Shown here: piece after piece, positions 39,913 through 49,172 of the stretch
How the letters are laid out: every line of letters starts with the position of its first letter
How positions within the stretch are numbered: the stretch's first letter is position 1
Position numbers and translations under genes: made by a program
NCBI RefSeq assembly: GCF_000271405.2
Contig: NC_018081.1
Span: 2,586,912 to 2,650,911 of the forward strand
DNA: 64,000 nt
Reading direction: 5' to 3'
Source: Enterococcus hirae ATCC 9790
Lineage (GTDB): Bacteria; Bacillota; Bacilli; Lactobacillales; Enterococcaceae
Notes under the pieces: generated by a model
Database searches by the model: none
The model's input: only the letters and a program-made list of their open reading frames with translations
Told to the model about the DNA's origin: nothing

Positions 39913-41121
39913 CTATAAATGGTTATTTTGCTGGAGATAATCAACAAGGGCACTTGCTTCATTTGCTAAATTTCCCTCTACCACTGCTCTTTCTGCAGCT
40001 TGAAGTGCATCACTGACCCATTTCCCTGGTTTCTTGTCACTCACACTAAGAAGTTTCTTCCCATCAATTGCTAACTCTCGCATGGATGTAATCGGTAATT
40101 GATCATAGCACTTTGCTACTTGTTCTAGTTGAGGTGTTTCACCAAAATAAATCATGAGTTCTTCTGTCTTCAAAGCGTTCTCTTTTCCCAAACAATAGAG
40201 TACCATTGGTTCCAACATCTGTCTTTTACGTTGAATCAATCCATGAACGATCATTTGAACTTCTCGAATCATTTGGTTGGAACATTTCCATTCCTTTAAG
40301 AAAGGACGGATCTCACTTTCTTGAAGTCCTAACTGATCGATCAACAATGCCCACGCCTGACTTTCAGTTTGCAATGGTTCATCTGGTAAATCGGCAAAAC
40401 GTAACAGGGCTTCACCATAGTCTCTTAAACCTGGACAATAAATATAACATTGCGTCTCAACGAATGTTCTCAATCCTGTAGAACGCTCTTTCCCTAATAA
40501 CATTTTGATGAATTCCACATTAATCCGTTCGACAGAAATTTTTCCTAATAATGAATGGTTGGCCTGAATGGCCGCAGCCGTTTCTTGCTCGAGCGTAAAC
40601 CCAATTTGACTAACAAATCGAATCCCACGCATCATACGCAAAGCATCTTCATGAAACCGTTCCTGTGGATCGCCTACTGCTCGAAGGATCTGGTTTTCTA
40701 AATCAGCTAACCCGTCAAATAAATCAATGATTTGACCATCTTCTTTTAATGCAAATGCATTGATCGTAAAATCACGTCTTTTTAGATCCTCTTCAAGTGA
40801 ACGGACAAATTCGACATGATCTGGACGACGATAATCTTGATAGGTCGATTCTGTCCGAAAGGTCGTGATTTCATATTGTTCCTCTTCAGCCAAGACCAAA
40901 ACGGTGCCATGTTCAATGCCGATATCAATGGTTTTCGGAAAAAGTTGTTTGATTTCTTCTGGGAATGCACTTGTTGCGATATCTACATCATGGATGGGTT
41001 GATCCAACAAGATATCTCTAACGCTTCCTCCGACAAAATAAGCTTCAAAACCCGCTTGCTCCAATTTATTCAAGACAGGAATCGCTTTTTGGTATTCTCT
41101 TGGTAATTGTTTTAGTTTCAT
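39913..41121 (-). CDS. cca: CCA-adding tRNA nucleotidyltransferase
   Basis: Cca adds or repairs the 3' CCA of tRNA without a template. The 402-residue protein has the class II nucleotidyltransferase head AYFVGGSVRDILLDQPIHDVDIATSAFPEEI (catalytic Asp pair), RRDFTINAFAL, and RMMRGIRFVSQIGF in the neck. The length is usual for Firmicutes. The MazG-like gene lies 26 bases upstream in the same direction. Confidence 0.95.
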   Translation of the reverse strand: MKLKQLPREYQKAIPVLNKLEQAGFEAYFVGGSVRDILLDQPIHDVDIATSAFPEEIKQLFPKTIDIGIEHGTVLVLAEEEQYEITTFRTESTYQDYRRPDHVEFVRSLEEDLKRRDFTINAFALKEDGQIIDLFDGLADLENQILRAVGDPQERFHEDALRMMRGIRFVSQIGFTLEQETAAAIQANHSLLGKISVERINVEFIKMLLGKERSTGLRTFVETQCYIYCPGLRDYGEALLRFADLPDEPLQTESQAWALLIDQLGLQESEIRPFLKEWKCSNQMIREVQMIVHGLIQRKRQMLEPMVLYCLGKENALKTEELMIYFGETPQLEQVAKCYDQLPITSMRELAIDGKKLLSVSDKKPGKWVSDALQAAERAVVEGNLANEASALVDYLQQNNHL

Positions 41122-41147
41122 TGTTTTCCCTCTTCCAACTTGATGGC

Positions 41148-41501
41148 TTACGCTTTTTTATCATCCTTATTTGCTTCTTTTCTTTCAAAGCGATTGTGAT
41201 CTCTGCGATTAAATTTTTCCATATTTTTTTCAAATACATCCGTTAAATCGATTTCCAGGGAATTTGCCATGATCATAGTGACAAATAAAACATCACCTAA
41301 TTCTTCTGCTACAGAATTGTTGGGCTCCGTTTCTTTCTTCGCTTTTTCACCGTATGTATGATTGACTTCTCGAGCCAGCTCCCCGACTTCTTCTGTTAAG
41401 CGTGCCATTTGAGCTAATGGAGAAAAATAGCCTATTTTAAACTGTTGGATATAGTCATCTACTTCCTGTTGCATACTTCTTAAAGAACGTTCTTTTGTCA
41501 T
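41148..41501 (-). CDS. MazG-like nucleotide pyrophosphohydrolase
   Basis: The 117-residue protein has the MazG/NTP-PPase alpha-helical fold with metal-binding motifs LTEEVGELAREVNHTYG and SVAEELGDVLFVTMIMANSLEIDLTD. Such enzymes hydrolyse dNTPs to monophosphates, cleaning the pool. I chose the ATG at 41501 with GGTGGAG upstream; the frame to 41546 is longer but lacks an RBS. It is probably co-transcribed with cca. Confidence 0.88.
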   Translation of the reverse strand: MTKERSLRSMQQEVDDYIQQFKIGYFSPLAQMARLTEEVGELAREVNHTYGEKAKKETEPNNSVAEELGDVLFVTMIMANSLEIDLTDVFEKNMEKFNRRDHNRFERKEANKDDKKA

Positions 41502-41660
41502 TTCTTCTCCACCTTTCCTATTTATCTTACCAAAAACTACGTCCAAATCCTAGGCAAGAGCGATTGAGAAAATAAAGATTACGTGCTACATTGAGTATTG
41601 TGATGTAAAAAGAATGAAATATTGCGAAAATATTAGTCGGTTTATCGAAGGAGTGGTTTG

Positions 41661-42536
41661 ATGATCTCAATGAAAACAGTTAAAGAAGTCGTAATGATTA
41701 TGGTTGGTACAAGTATTTATGCGTTTGGACTCGTTTATTTAAATATTGCGAATCATTTAGCAGAAGGTGGCGTTTCAGGGATCACTTTGATCTTACGCGC
41801 ACTTTTTGGGATTGATCCTGCCTACTCTACACTTTTGATCAATATACCTTTGATTTTGATTGGGGGAAAAATTTTAGGAAAACGTTCACTCGCTTATACC
41901 GTCTTAGGAACAGTTTCGTTGTCTGCATTTTTATGGATTTGGCAACGTGTTCCTTTACAAATCAATCTTCAACATGACTTACTGATCGTTTCATTATTGG
42001 CTGGCTTAATTGCCGGAACTGGAAGTGGTCTGGTCTATCGGATGGGTGGAACTACCGGTGGAAGTGATATCATTGCTCGTATATTAGAAAAGAATTATGG
42101 GATCTCAATGGGTCGATCTTTACTGGTATTAGATGTTATCGTTTTGTTGGCTTCATTGACTTACATTGACTTGAAACGCATGATGTATACGTTAATTGTT
42201 TCTTATGTTTTCAGCCGTGTCATTGATTCAATCTTAGATGGCGGTTACTCAGCTAAAGGGATTTTAGTCGTCTCAAACAAAAATGAAGAAATTGCCCCAC
42301 TATTGATGACTGGATTAGAACGCGGCGTCACTTTTTTAAGTGGTGAAGGTGGATTTTCTGGTCATTCTAAAAAAATTATCTATATGGTGGTTAGTTCGAG
42401 TGAATTGAATGAAGTGAAACGAATCGTCCATGAAATCGATGAAAAAGCCTTTCTATCGATCATCAATGTCCATGAGGTCGAAGGAGAAGGATTCACTTAT
42501 CTTAAACCACAGTCTAAGTTATTTAAGCGAATATAG
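41661..42536 (+). CDS. YitT family membrane protein
   Basis: The 291-residue protein has five or six membrane helices in the first 195 residues (GTSIYAFGLVYLNIANHLAEGGVSGITLIL is the family start; GGTTGGSDIIARIL is central) and a C-terminal cytoplasmic DUF2179 domain ending with VHEVEGEGFTY. The function is unknown. The ATG at 41661 has AAGGAG at a good distance. It is a single gene. Confidence 0.9.
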   Translation: MISMKTVKEVVMIMVGTSIYAFGLVYLNIANHLAEGGVSGITLILRALFGIDPAYSTLLINIPLILIGGKILGKRSLAYTVLGTVSLSAFLWIWQRVPLQINLQHDLLIVSLLAGLIAGTGSGLVYRMGGTTGGSDIIARILEKNYGISMGRSLLVLDVIVLLASLTYIDLKRMMYTLIVSYVFSRVIDSILDGGYSAKGILVVSNKNEEIAPLLMTGLERGVTFLSGEGGFSGHSKKIIYMVVSSSELNEVKRIVHEIDEKAFLSIINVHEVEGEGFTYLKPQSKLFKRI

Positions 42537-42598
42537 CTCTCTCCTAGTCCTACTCGTTTTTCTGGAGTGAGTTTCATCTTTCTTTTTGGCATACAAAA

Positions 42599-42644
42599 TC
42601 CCCCTATACAGGACTTTTATATTTCAGTGTCCTATATAGGGGGA
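42599..42644 (-). terminator. Terminator between yitT and ypiB
   Basis: TCCCCCTATA..AGGAC pairs with GTCCTATATAGGGGGA. On the minus strand it is followed by TTTTGT, serving ypiB; it may also stop yitT. Confidence 0.7.
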
Positions 42645-42712
42645 GCATATCAACTTTCCTCAGTCTCTTTTAGTATCTTTAAAAACGAATAAACGTTTAG
42701 ATAAAAGTATCC

Positions 42713-43293
42713 TTAGTTAGGATTCTTTCCTGCATGTTCGCCTTTTACTTGGTTCTTGCTTAATATTTCACGATTAACTTCATCGGACAATTCCAGGAAA
42801 GCATCTTTATCCCCTTTTTCAAGCGCTTGATCAATCTGTAAGTAAAGCATTTTGAGATGGGCTGCTTGTTCTTTCTCTTTGAGATATTGCTCGACTAGTT
42901 CAAGATCTTCTTCACTAATAGAGTCGTTCCAAGATGCAAAGGGGTTCTCTTCTAAAACCATTAAATACTCTTTCGTCTGCCAAGCATTTTCAAAAAGGCA
43001 TTCTACATATAGCGGTCTTTTCCAATTTAATCGAATTTCATGAAAAATTTGATCAGTATCGGTAAACTCTTTCCCCTCGAGAAATAATTTCATTGGTTCT
43101 CCATCGAAAGAAAGGTCACTGATTTGTAATCCCCGATTTGCTTGATTCGCTCCTTCAACAAAATGAACATTACTTAAGATTGCTTCATGATTAGCCAAGT
43201 AATTCAAAATCCAAAAAACCTCTCTGCGACTAAATGAAACATGATTGACCATCCAAGTTAAGAAATTCTTTTTTCCTTTACATCTATTAGCAT
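42713..43293 (-). CDS. ypiB: YpiB family protein (UPF0302), frameshifted at the N-terminus
   Basis: The main frame (to ATG 43252) carries the YpiB domain ([20 protein letters not shown]..) and a C-terminal IDEAL-like helix. The family normally starts about 15 residues earlier. Here the ATG at 43293, with AGAGGTGAG upstream, reads MLIDVKEK and then falls out of frame in a run of six A (plus-strand T6 at 43269-43274); with seven A it joins [17 protein letters not shown], giving 193 residues. It lies directly after ypiA, as in Bacillus. An internal start at 43252 would give 179 residues. Confidence 0.82.
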
Positions 43294-43298
43294 TTTAC

Positions 43299-44558
43299 TC
43301 ACCTCTCTGCTAGGTCGTCTAATACTGACAATGCCTCCAAATCTCCAGGTTCCAATTCTAAATAATGAGTAAGTAGATCTTTTGTTTTTGTCAATTGTCC
43401 TTCTTCTCGTAAGAATAAGGCGTATTCTTTTAGAAAATCAGGTTCATGCTCCAATTCGTGATACGCTTGTTCATAATGAACAGCTGCTAGCGTGAAGTCC
43501 TCTAATTCATTATAGGCATGGGCTAAATTCCATTCCGCATATGGATTTGCAGTTTCTTCCATTTGCTCGATACTCTTGATTACATCTTCGTAACGTTCTT
43601 CATCTAAATACAAATTACTTAATGTTAATAATGTTTCGTCTTGTTTTTCACCTAATTCCAACGCATTTAATAATAGTTTTTCTGCTTTTTCTTTGTCATG
43701 TAGGCGATACGCATTTTCAGAAGCTAAGTGATAGAGTTCTACTTGATAAGGATTTTCTTTGATCCCATCTTCAAGAACTTTCTGCGCTTCTTCAATCAAT
43801 TCTTCTTCTTGCAATGCTTGACCTAAATAAAGATAAAGAGATTGATATTGGGGATTTACTTCTCTCAATTCTTGTAAATAATTGATCGCTTTTTCATTTT
43901 CTTTTAGCTGCAGATTGGTGAAAGCTAACTGGAATAAGCGATCATCTGTCCGTTCTTCCTGCAATGCTTGTTCCAATGGTTCGATTGCTGCTTCAAACTC
44001 TCCTTGCATGCTTAGAGATTGTCCTAAACGTTCCTGCATAGAGATGCCAGAAATCTCATCAATATTACTTGATAATAATAGTTGATAGATCGTTGCAGCT
44101 TCAGCAAAACGATCGACTGAAAAGTAAAGTTCAGCTAATGCAAATTGGATCAATGGTTCATCAGGCAACAACGCAGCTGCTTCCTTCAATTTCGCTTCAC
44201 TGACTTCAGGAATACCGATCACTTGATATAAATCAGCAATTGCTAATAAAGCTTGAGGATAGTAGTCACTTTCTTTTGAAATGTTTTCCAGATATTCAAA
44301 TGCTTGATCGATTTCATTATCTTCAATCGCAATTTCCGCCAATGGAATGAACAACTCATCATTTTCGGGGTACTGTTTCACTAACTGTCCAAAAATTTGC
44401 TTTGCTTCTTCTAAAAAACCAATCGCTAAGAGTTCTTCCCCTAATTCAGCCAAAACATCGGCCGGATCTTCTTTCAAAGCTTGTGTCAGATATAACTGAG
44501 CTTGCGCCAAATCTTCCTCTGACAATGCTTGTAACATTTTTTCACTATTTGTATTCAT
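43299..44558 (-). CDS. Tetratricopeptide repeat protein (YpiA-like)
   Basis: The 419-residue protein is acidic and made of about 11 TPR units throughout (for example QALLAIADLYQVIGIPEVSEAKLKEAAALLP and AEWNLAHAYNELEDFTLAAVHYEQAYHEL). It has no signal peptide. It is a scaffold protein whose partner is unknown. It sits between the AroB-like gene (0 bases upstream) and ypiB (5 bases to the ypiB ATG), matching the ypiA-ypiB pair that follows aromatic genes in Bacillus. Confidence 0.88.
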   Translation of the reverse strand: MNTNSEKMLQALSEEDLAQAQLYLTQALKEDPADVLAELGEELLAIGFLEEAKQIFGQLVKQYPENDELFIPLAEIAIEDNEIDQAFEYLENISKESDYYPQALLAIADLYQVIGIPEVSEAKLKEAAALLPDEPLIQFALAELYFSVDRFAEAATIYQLLLSSNIDEISGISMQERLGQSLSMQGEFEAAIEPLEQALQEERTDDRLFQLAFTNLQLKENEKAINYLQELREVNPQYQSLYLYLGQALQEEELIEEAQKVLEDGIKENPYQVELYHLASENAYRLHDKEKAEKLLLNALELGEKQDETLLTLSNLYLDEERYEDVIKSIEQMEETANPYAEWNLAHAYNELEDFTLAAVHYEQAYHELEHEPDFLKEYALFLREEGQLTKTKDLLTHYLELEPGDLEALSVLDDLAER

Positions 44559-45605
44559 TTAAATCCCTCTAATCTCACTAATAATCTCGTCATAAGATTT
44601 CATTGTTTGTATTAATTCTTGTTCCTTTGGCGATTGATATTTCTCTATTATACCAATTTTTTTCAAAACAAGAATTTTTTTGCTTTTTTCCGCTAGAAGC
44701 AAGACATTTTCTAAATAATCAATTTTTGATAATTGTTCTGGCCAATCGATAGGATAACCCAGATGTTTCAACCAGATAAAAAAATTTTTCAATTGAAAGG
44801 ACATATCCGCTAGTCCTACATTCCAAGTAAGATGAAAAAGCATTCCTAATAGTTTTTTCATACTAGCTGATAACAAATGACCATTTTCTGTTAGGTAAAA
44901 AGCTTGTTCAAATAGTTTACCATAATTTGAGAGATTTTCCGCATCTACTTGGTAAAAACTAATCATTTCTTCCAGCATCCCCGTAAAAGCCCGCTGAGAT
45001 AACTGCCTTGGTTGCGGATAGTTTTTATAGAGATTTTGTAAAAAATGATAATCACAAACTAAACCACATGTTATCAAAGTCAAAAAATCTATTTGTTTCC
45101 CTTCTCCTTGTTTTTCACTGATTGTTTGATCGTAAACAATTCGTTCTGGAAGGTTGGTCGTTCGCAAGACGACTTGATTTGGCAATTGTAAAATATTTCG
45201 TTGAGGAGTTAATGCCCGGGCCATTGAACGAATCGATACCGGTATTAGCCATAATGTTGATGCAAGTGAGGTATGCTTCTGGAAAAAACCTGCTAAATCC
45301 ATGATCCCCTCATTCCCAAACCCAATGATAAGTAAGGATTGGTTTTCAGGATATCGTTTTGCAAATGTCACAAGATTACTTAGTTCTGTTAAGTGATTAC
45401 ATTGAGTATTGGCACAGATATACCAATCAATCTCACTTGGGTTAGGAAACTGTTGGTTGATTTTCTCAACAAACAAATCGTAATACCGTTGGTTCGTCAA
45501 AAATAAAACAGGCTGATCAATCGTTATTGTTTTCAGTTGGCTGACCAACGTTTCCCCATAATAGATTTTTGTTTGTTCTTCTTGTCCTTGATAGTCGATT
45601 TCCAT
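44559..45605 (-). CDS. Degenerate 3-dehydroquinate synthase-like protein
   Basis: The 348-residue protein has AroB length and AroB landmarks in order: GFGNEGIMDLAGFF for GGGVxGDLAGF, a LIPVS segment for the PTTLLAQ strand, CGLVCDYHFLQNLY for KxGLIxDxxFFxxLE, and NYGKLFEQAFYLTE for NYGHTFGHAIE. The metal and catalytic residues are replaced: the Asp-containing VDSSVGGK, the Glu of AEVIKYG, and the HxxxH of GHTFGHA are all missing. It probably has no DHQ synthase activity; a regulatory or binding role with the TPR protein is possible. The ATG at 45605 has AGGAGG upstream. Confidence 0.65.
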   Translation of the reverse strand: MEIDYQGQEEQTKIYYGETLVSQLKTITIDQPVLFLTNQRYYDLFVEKINQQFPNPSEIDWYICANTQCNHLTELSNLVTFAKRYPENQSLLIIGFGNEGIMDLAGFFQKHTSLASTLWLIPVSIRSMARALTPQRNILQLPNQVVLRTTNLPERIVYDQTISEKQGEGKQIDFLTLITCGLVCDYHFLQNLYKNYPQPRQLSQRAFTGMLEEMISFYQVDAENLSNYGKLFEQAFYLTENGHLLSASMKKLLGMLFHLTWNVGLADMSFQLKNFFIWLKHLGYPIDWPEQLSKIDYLENVLLLAEKSKKILVLKKIGIIEKYQSPKEQELIQTMKSYDEIISEIRGI

Positions 45606-45733
45606 AAGCACCCCTCCTTTTCTTTATTTTACCATTAGTAAGTAAAATCGGAAAAGAATAGGGTAAATTCTTGGGAGAATATAGAAAAACTTCGTAATTC
45701 ACCTACATTTAAGAGCACCTATTTAAAGAATTC

Positions 45734-45761
45734 TTGTGTAATAAATCGGGCATGGTATACT
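45734..45761 (+). promoter_or_regulatory. Promoter of the large membrane protein gene
   Basis: TTGTGT (45734-45739) and TATACT (45756-45761), 16 bases apart, 111 bases before the TTG start. The divergent AroB-like unit must also start in 45606-45733. Confidence 0.5.
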
Positions 45762-45871
45762 GTAATACGAAGTAAAAGATTATATAGGACTTTGCTTTTC
45801 ATTTTATAAAACGGAGAAATGGATTAAGCAATTTTATTCAACTAAATTTCATCAAAAATGAGGGATAAGTT

Positions 45872-47614
45872 TTGTCAAAAATAAATAAAAAATCAGTTAC
45901 AGCAATATTAATTATCTCCCTATGTGCTTTTTTTATGGTTTCACCTCAAATTTATAAACATGCACTCATTGTTTCAAATGACTGGGTATTTCATATGAAC
46001 CGTTTCTATGACACGGCTATGCAATTAAAAAATGGCACGTTTAATTATTTCCAATCCATCTACGGTTTTAGCCAATCGGGAAGAGTCATCAATGCCCTTT
46101 ATGGAACCGACTTTGCCTATTTACATGGACTGTTACTTTTAATTTTTAAAACTTGGTTCAGATTCCAACTTGTATCTACTTTTCTGTGTTACTTCACTGC
46201 CGGTACATCGATGTATTTCCTTGGACGGTACTGCCATTTAGAGCAAAAAATTGCTACTGGGATGGCTATTTTATACATGGGTACACCTACCATTTTTTAC
46301 TATACTCTTGCCCAAAATTTTTCTGGTTGGGGTGCTGCCTTTTTACCTCTTATTTTTATTCCAGCTGTTAGAATGATAAGAAATCGGGAAAGCCCAATCC
46401 AACCTGTGGTGCTAGGAGGAACCATTTCATTATTGCTATCTGTCCATATGTTTTCAACCTTACTAGCCGTAGCCGCTTTGATTCCCTTTTTCCTTGTGGG
46501 TTTGCTTTACTCTAACAAAAAACTAGTAATAATCAAACAGGCTCTGCTAGCAGTGGTGATCGCTATCGGTCTTTCTTTCAATACGTTTGCTGCTTTTCTG
46601 GATTTGTCCAATGATACCTTGATTCCACCATACGCAGTAACTGATCTATTATCGAATAGTACTTCACTTTCGTTTGGTTCAATTGGCTGGACAAACTTTG
46701 GACTAATCCTTTCTATGATATTTGTTTTTCAACTTGTGTTTACTATCGTCCACTTTAATAAACTCAATGTGTTGGAAAAAACAATCAACTTAGTCGGAGC
46801 ATTCTTTTTACTTGTCTCTTCTAAATACATTCCTTGGAATGATATCGGCAATTATTTTACATTTGTTCGCAAAATGCAATTTCCACAAAGACTGGGTTGC
46901 CTCGCATGTATCTTATTAATACTAGGGTTCGGTTTTACCATTCAAAAAACCTTTGTAACTTTAGAGAAACAATCGGTTTTAAAAATCAGTGTGCCACTAT
47001 TACTGACTTTTTCATTGTTAAATTTAACAGGTGGCTATGCTTTAATTTCGGATACAGCAGCTATCTGGAATAGTGATGCCCCACTTTCTAAAGACACCAG
47101 TGCTGCTGAAACCTTAGAAAGTAATGCAAGTAATATTCGTCACCTATTTGGAGGCAATGCTGATCTATCTGCTGCTTTACAAATACACAGAAAACCGATG
47201 GCTGACTATTTACCCGCTAGTGGTGGACAATTGGAAGATCCTTACAAAGCTTATAAAGAGGACGTTTTACACAATTCTATCCCTCTTAAAAGATCAATTG
47301 ACAAACAAGGGAATATACATCTAACTTTCACTGCTAAAGATACAAATAAAATAACTTTACCAGTAATCATTTACCACAATAGTTCCCTCATAATCAATGG
47401 AAAATCTAGAAGTGAAGCACAATATTCACTGACTTCAATAGGCGCTCTAAGAATTTCTCCAAAGATTGGTACAAATGAAATTATTGTAGGATATAAACCA
47501 GGTAAACTATTCAGTTCAGCTATTTATCTCCGAATATTAACAGTGGTTATCATCATTGCTTACTATATGAGCAAACGATGCAAATTTTTCAGTAAAAACA
47601 AACGCACGCAATAA
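45872..47614 (+). CDS. Polytopic membrane protein (GT-C/YfhO or PTPS-related-like)
   Basis: The 580-residue protein has a signal-like first helix, then an extracytoplasmic VSNDWVFHMNRFYD segment, about ten more helices up to residue 400, a soluble C-terminal region (about residues 405-550) and a last helix with a basic tail. The early Asp/His pattern and topology resemble GT-C-type glycosyltransferases and the PTPS-related membrane family, which use lipid-linked sugars. Sugar transfer to a wall polymer is a guess. The start is TTG with GAGGGAT upstream. It is a single gene. Confidence 0.7.
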   Translation: MSKINKKSVTAILIISLCAFFMVSPQIYKHALIVSNDWVFHMNRFYDTAMQLKNGTFNYFQSIYGFSQSGRVINALYGTDFAYLHGLLLLIFKTWFRFQLVSTFLCYFTAGTSMYFLGRYCHLEQKIATGMAILYMGTPTIFYYTLAQNFSGWGAAFLPLIFIPAVRMIRNRESPIQPVVLGGTISLLLSVHMFSTLLAVAALIPFFLVGLLYSNKKLVIIKQALLAVVIAIGLSFNTFAAFLDLSNDTLIPPYAVTDLLSNSTSLSFGSIGWTNFGLILSMIFVFQLVFTIVHFNKLNVLEKTINLVGAFFLLVSSKYIPWNDIGNYFTFVRKMQFPQRLGCLACILLILGFGFTIQKTFVTLEKQSVLKISVPLLLTFSLLNLTGGYALISDTAAIWNSDAPLSKDTSAAETLESNASNIRHLFGGNADLSAALQIHRKPMADYLPASGGQLEDPYKAYKEDVLHNSIPLKRSIDKQGNIHLTFTAKDTNKITLPVIIYHNSSLIINGKSRSEAQYSLTSIGALRISPKIGTNEIIVGYKPGKLFSSAIYLRILTVVIIIAYYMSKRCKFFSKNKRTQ

Positions 47615-47780
47615 CCGATGAGCAAAAGATTTTTTCTAAACAGCCAGATAGACAAATGAGACAATGAACGAAGCAATCAACTTTGAATAAATAAGAGGTT
47701 GTAAAAATAACGACTATCTTATTCATTAAGATAGTTTGAAAAAATAGCTTTTCGTCAATAATGACTGAGAAGTTTTGTAT

Positions 47781-47827
47781 TAAAAATCTGGGACAGAATG
47801 AACCGTATTCTGCCTCAGATTTTTTTA
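47781..47827. repeat. Dispersed terminator-type repeat, copy 3
   Basis: AAAAATCTGGGACAGAATG facing ATTCTGCCTCAGATTTTTTTA. It lies 167 bases past the membrane protein gene and acts as a plus-strand terminator. Related to the copies at 2105 and 36532. Confidence 0.65.
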
Positions 47828-47845
47828 TTATTGTTTAAAGCAAGG

Positions 47846-47935
47846 TTGTGAAAAGAGCGTAAATCAGAGGTTTTGCAAGCATCGGGAGCTTCGATGACAA
47901 TGAGAAAAGATTTTTTGAAATAGCTTCTCCTATTT
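47846..47935. repeat. Degenerate intergenic repeat, copy A
   Basis: GGTTGTGAAAAGAGCG followed by GGGAGCTTCGATGACAATGAG resembles segments at 51190-51260 and 62855-62955, which share a GTGAAAGAAGCG or ATGAAAGAAGCG core. The origin is unknown. Confidence 0.4.
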
Positions 47936-47949
47936 TAGAAAATCATCGC

Positions 47950-48562
47950 TTATTGCTGAGAAATTGATAAAAGAATTGTATCGAAAACCTTCAACGTATC
48001 GTTTAGGTCGATTTGCTGAATTTATGTTTTTGACGGGCACACACATCGGAGAAGCAATAGAAATACAAGCGAAAGATTTTGATTTTGAAAATAGTCAAGC
48101 TTTCGTAAACGGATCAATTGATCGTTCTGGAGAATATCGAAGAGGGATCAAGGGATCTGTTAAAACAAACGCATCATACAGAAATCTTGATATAACAAAT
48201 AGAACTCTTTGTTTGGTTAAACGGACAATTGAAGAAGTAACTTGGGATTCTATGGAAAACGACAAGTTCGAAAATCTCAACTATCTATTTGTAACGAAGA
48301 ACGGGGTTCCTGTACAAAACAATTCTTTCAATCTAGCTTTGAAAAGAGCTGATGAACGTGTTGATTTAGCGCATAAAATTTATCATCTCATATTTTTCGC
48401 CATACGCACGTTTCGTGGTTGACAGAAAAAGGATAGCCGTTAAAAGCAATCATGGATAGAGTTGGACATGAAGACTCTAAAATCACAAATCAAATTTACA
48501 CTCACGTTACATAGAGAATGCGAGTTAACATTTTAGAGGACTTAGAAAAAGATGGGCTCTGA
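47950..48562 (+). pseudogene. Inactivated phage-type tyrosine integrase, C-terminal half
   Basis: The frame EKLIKELYRKPSTYRLGRFAEFMFLTGTHIGEAIEIQ and following DFDFENSQAFVNGSIDR, YLFVTKNGVPVQNNSFNLALKRA match Enterococcus/Streptococcus phage integrases. It then shifts frame near 48390 and continues as IFRHTHVSWLTEKG, stop, PLKAIMDRVGHEDSKITNQIYTHVT, stop, MRVNILEDLEKDGL. The first catalytic Arg (TGTRIGE in active enzymes) is His. It is a dead remnant of an element that once sat beside hup; the N-terminal arm-binding part is not recognisable. Confidence 0.85.
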
Positions 48563-48610
48563 TTATTATTGCCCCTTTTCTGCCCCTTTTTCATATTTCG
48601 ACTTAAGAAA

Positions 48611-48640
48611 AACGCCTGTAGCTCTAGAGCCACAGGCGTT
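48611..48640 (-). terminator. Terminator of hup
   Basis: AACGCCTGT..GCTCTAGAGC..ACAGGCGTT, a GC-rich stem; on the minus strand it is followed by TTTTTC. It is 12 bases past the hup stop. Confidence 0.88.
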
Positions 48641-48652
48641 TATTCAGCCGTA

Positions 48653-48928
48653 TTATTTAACAGCGTCTTTTAATGCTTTACCTGGTTTGAATGCAGGTAC
48701 TTTGCTAGCTGGGATTTCGATTTCTTCACCAGTTTGTGGATTACGTCCTTTACGTGCAGCACGTTCGCGAACTTCAAAGTTACCAAAACCGATTAATTGA
48801 ACTTTTTCGCCGTTAGCTAAAGCATCTTGAATAGTTGAAAATACAGCATCGACTGCTGCAGTTGCATCTTTTTTAGTTAAGTCAGTAGCTGAAGCAACTT
48901 TTTCGATTAATTCTGCTTTGTTTGCCAT
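48653..48928 (-). CDS. hup: DNA-binding protein HU
   Basis: HU is the abundant nucleoid protein that bends and coats DNA. The 91-residue protein begins [22 protein letters not shown] and has the [28 protein letters not shown] arm with the DNA-intercalating Pro. The ATG at 48928 has GGAGGTGA upstream; a longer frame to 48988 is only leader. It lies downstream of der in the same direction but with its own long 5' region. Confidence 0.97.
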   Translation of the reverse strand: MANKAELIEKVASATDLTKKDATAAVDAVFSTIQDALANGEKVQLIGFGNFEVRERAARKGRNPQTGEEIEIPASKVPAFKPGKALKDAVK

Positions 48929-49172
48929 GGATAGATTCACCTCCTCCACAAGAGATATGATGTAAAACATCAGTTTAGTTAAAAACATTCTGAGTGGTCC
49001 AGAAGTTTAAAAGAAATATTGATCTAGTTCAATATTCTGTTATCACGATATCATATAAACCGCTTAATAGCAAGGTTTTTACCATTTTTCACGTGCTTTT
49101 TTTAGTCATAAAAACGTAATAAACAAAACCACCTATTTTTTTTGAAAAAAATCTGCCGATGTGGTAAAATGC

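Noticed and set aside
48929..48988. Extended HU with a 20-residue leader
   Set aside because: The extension lies over the GGAGGTGA RBS; HU starts at MANKAEL.
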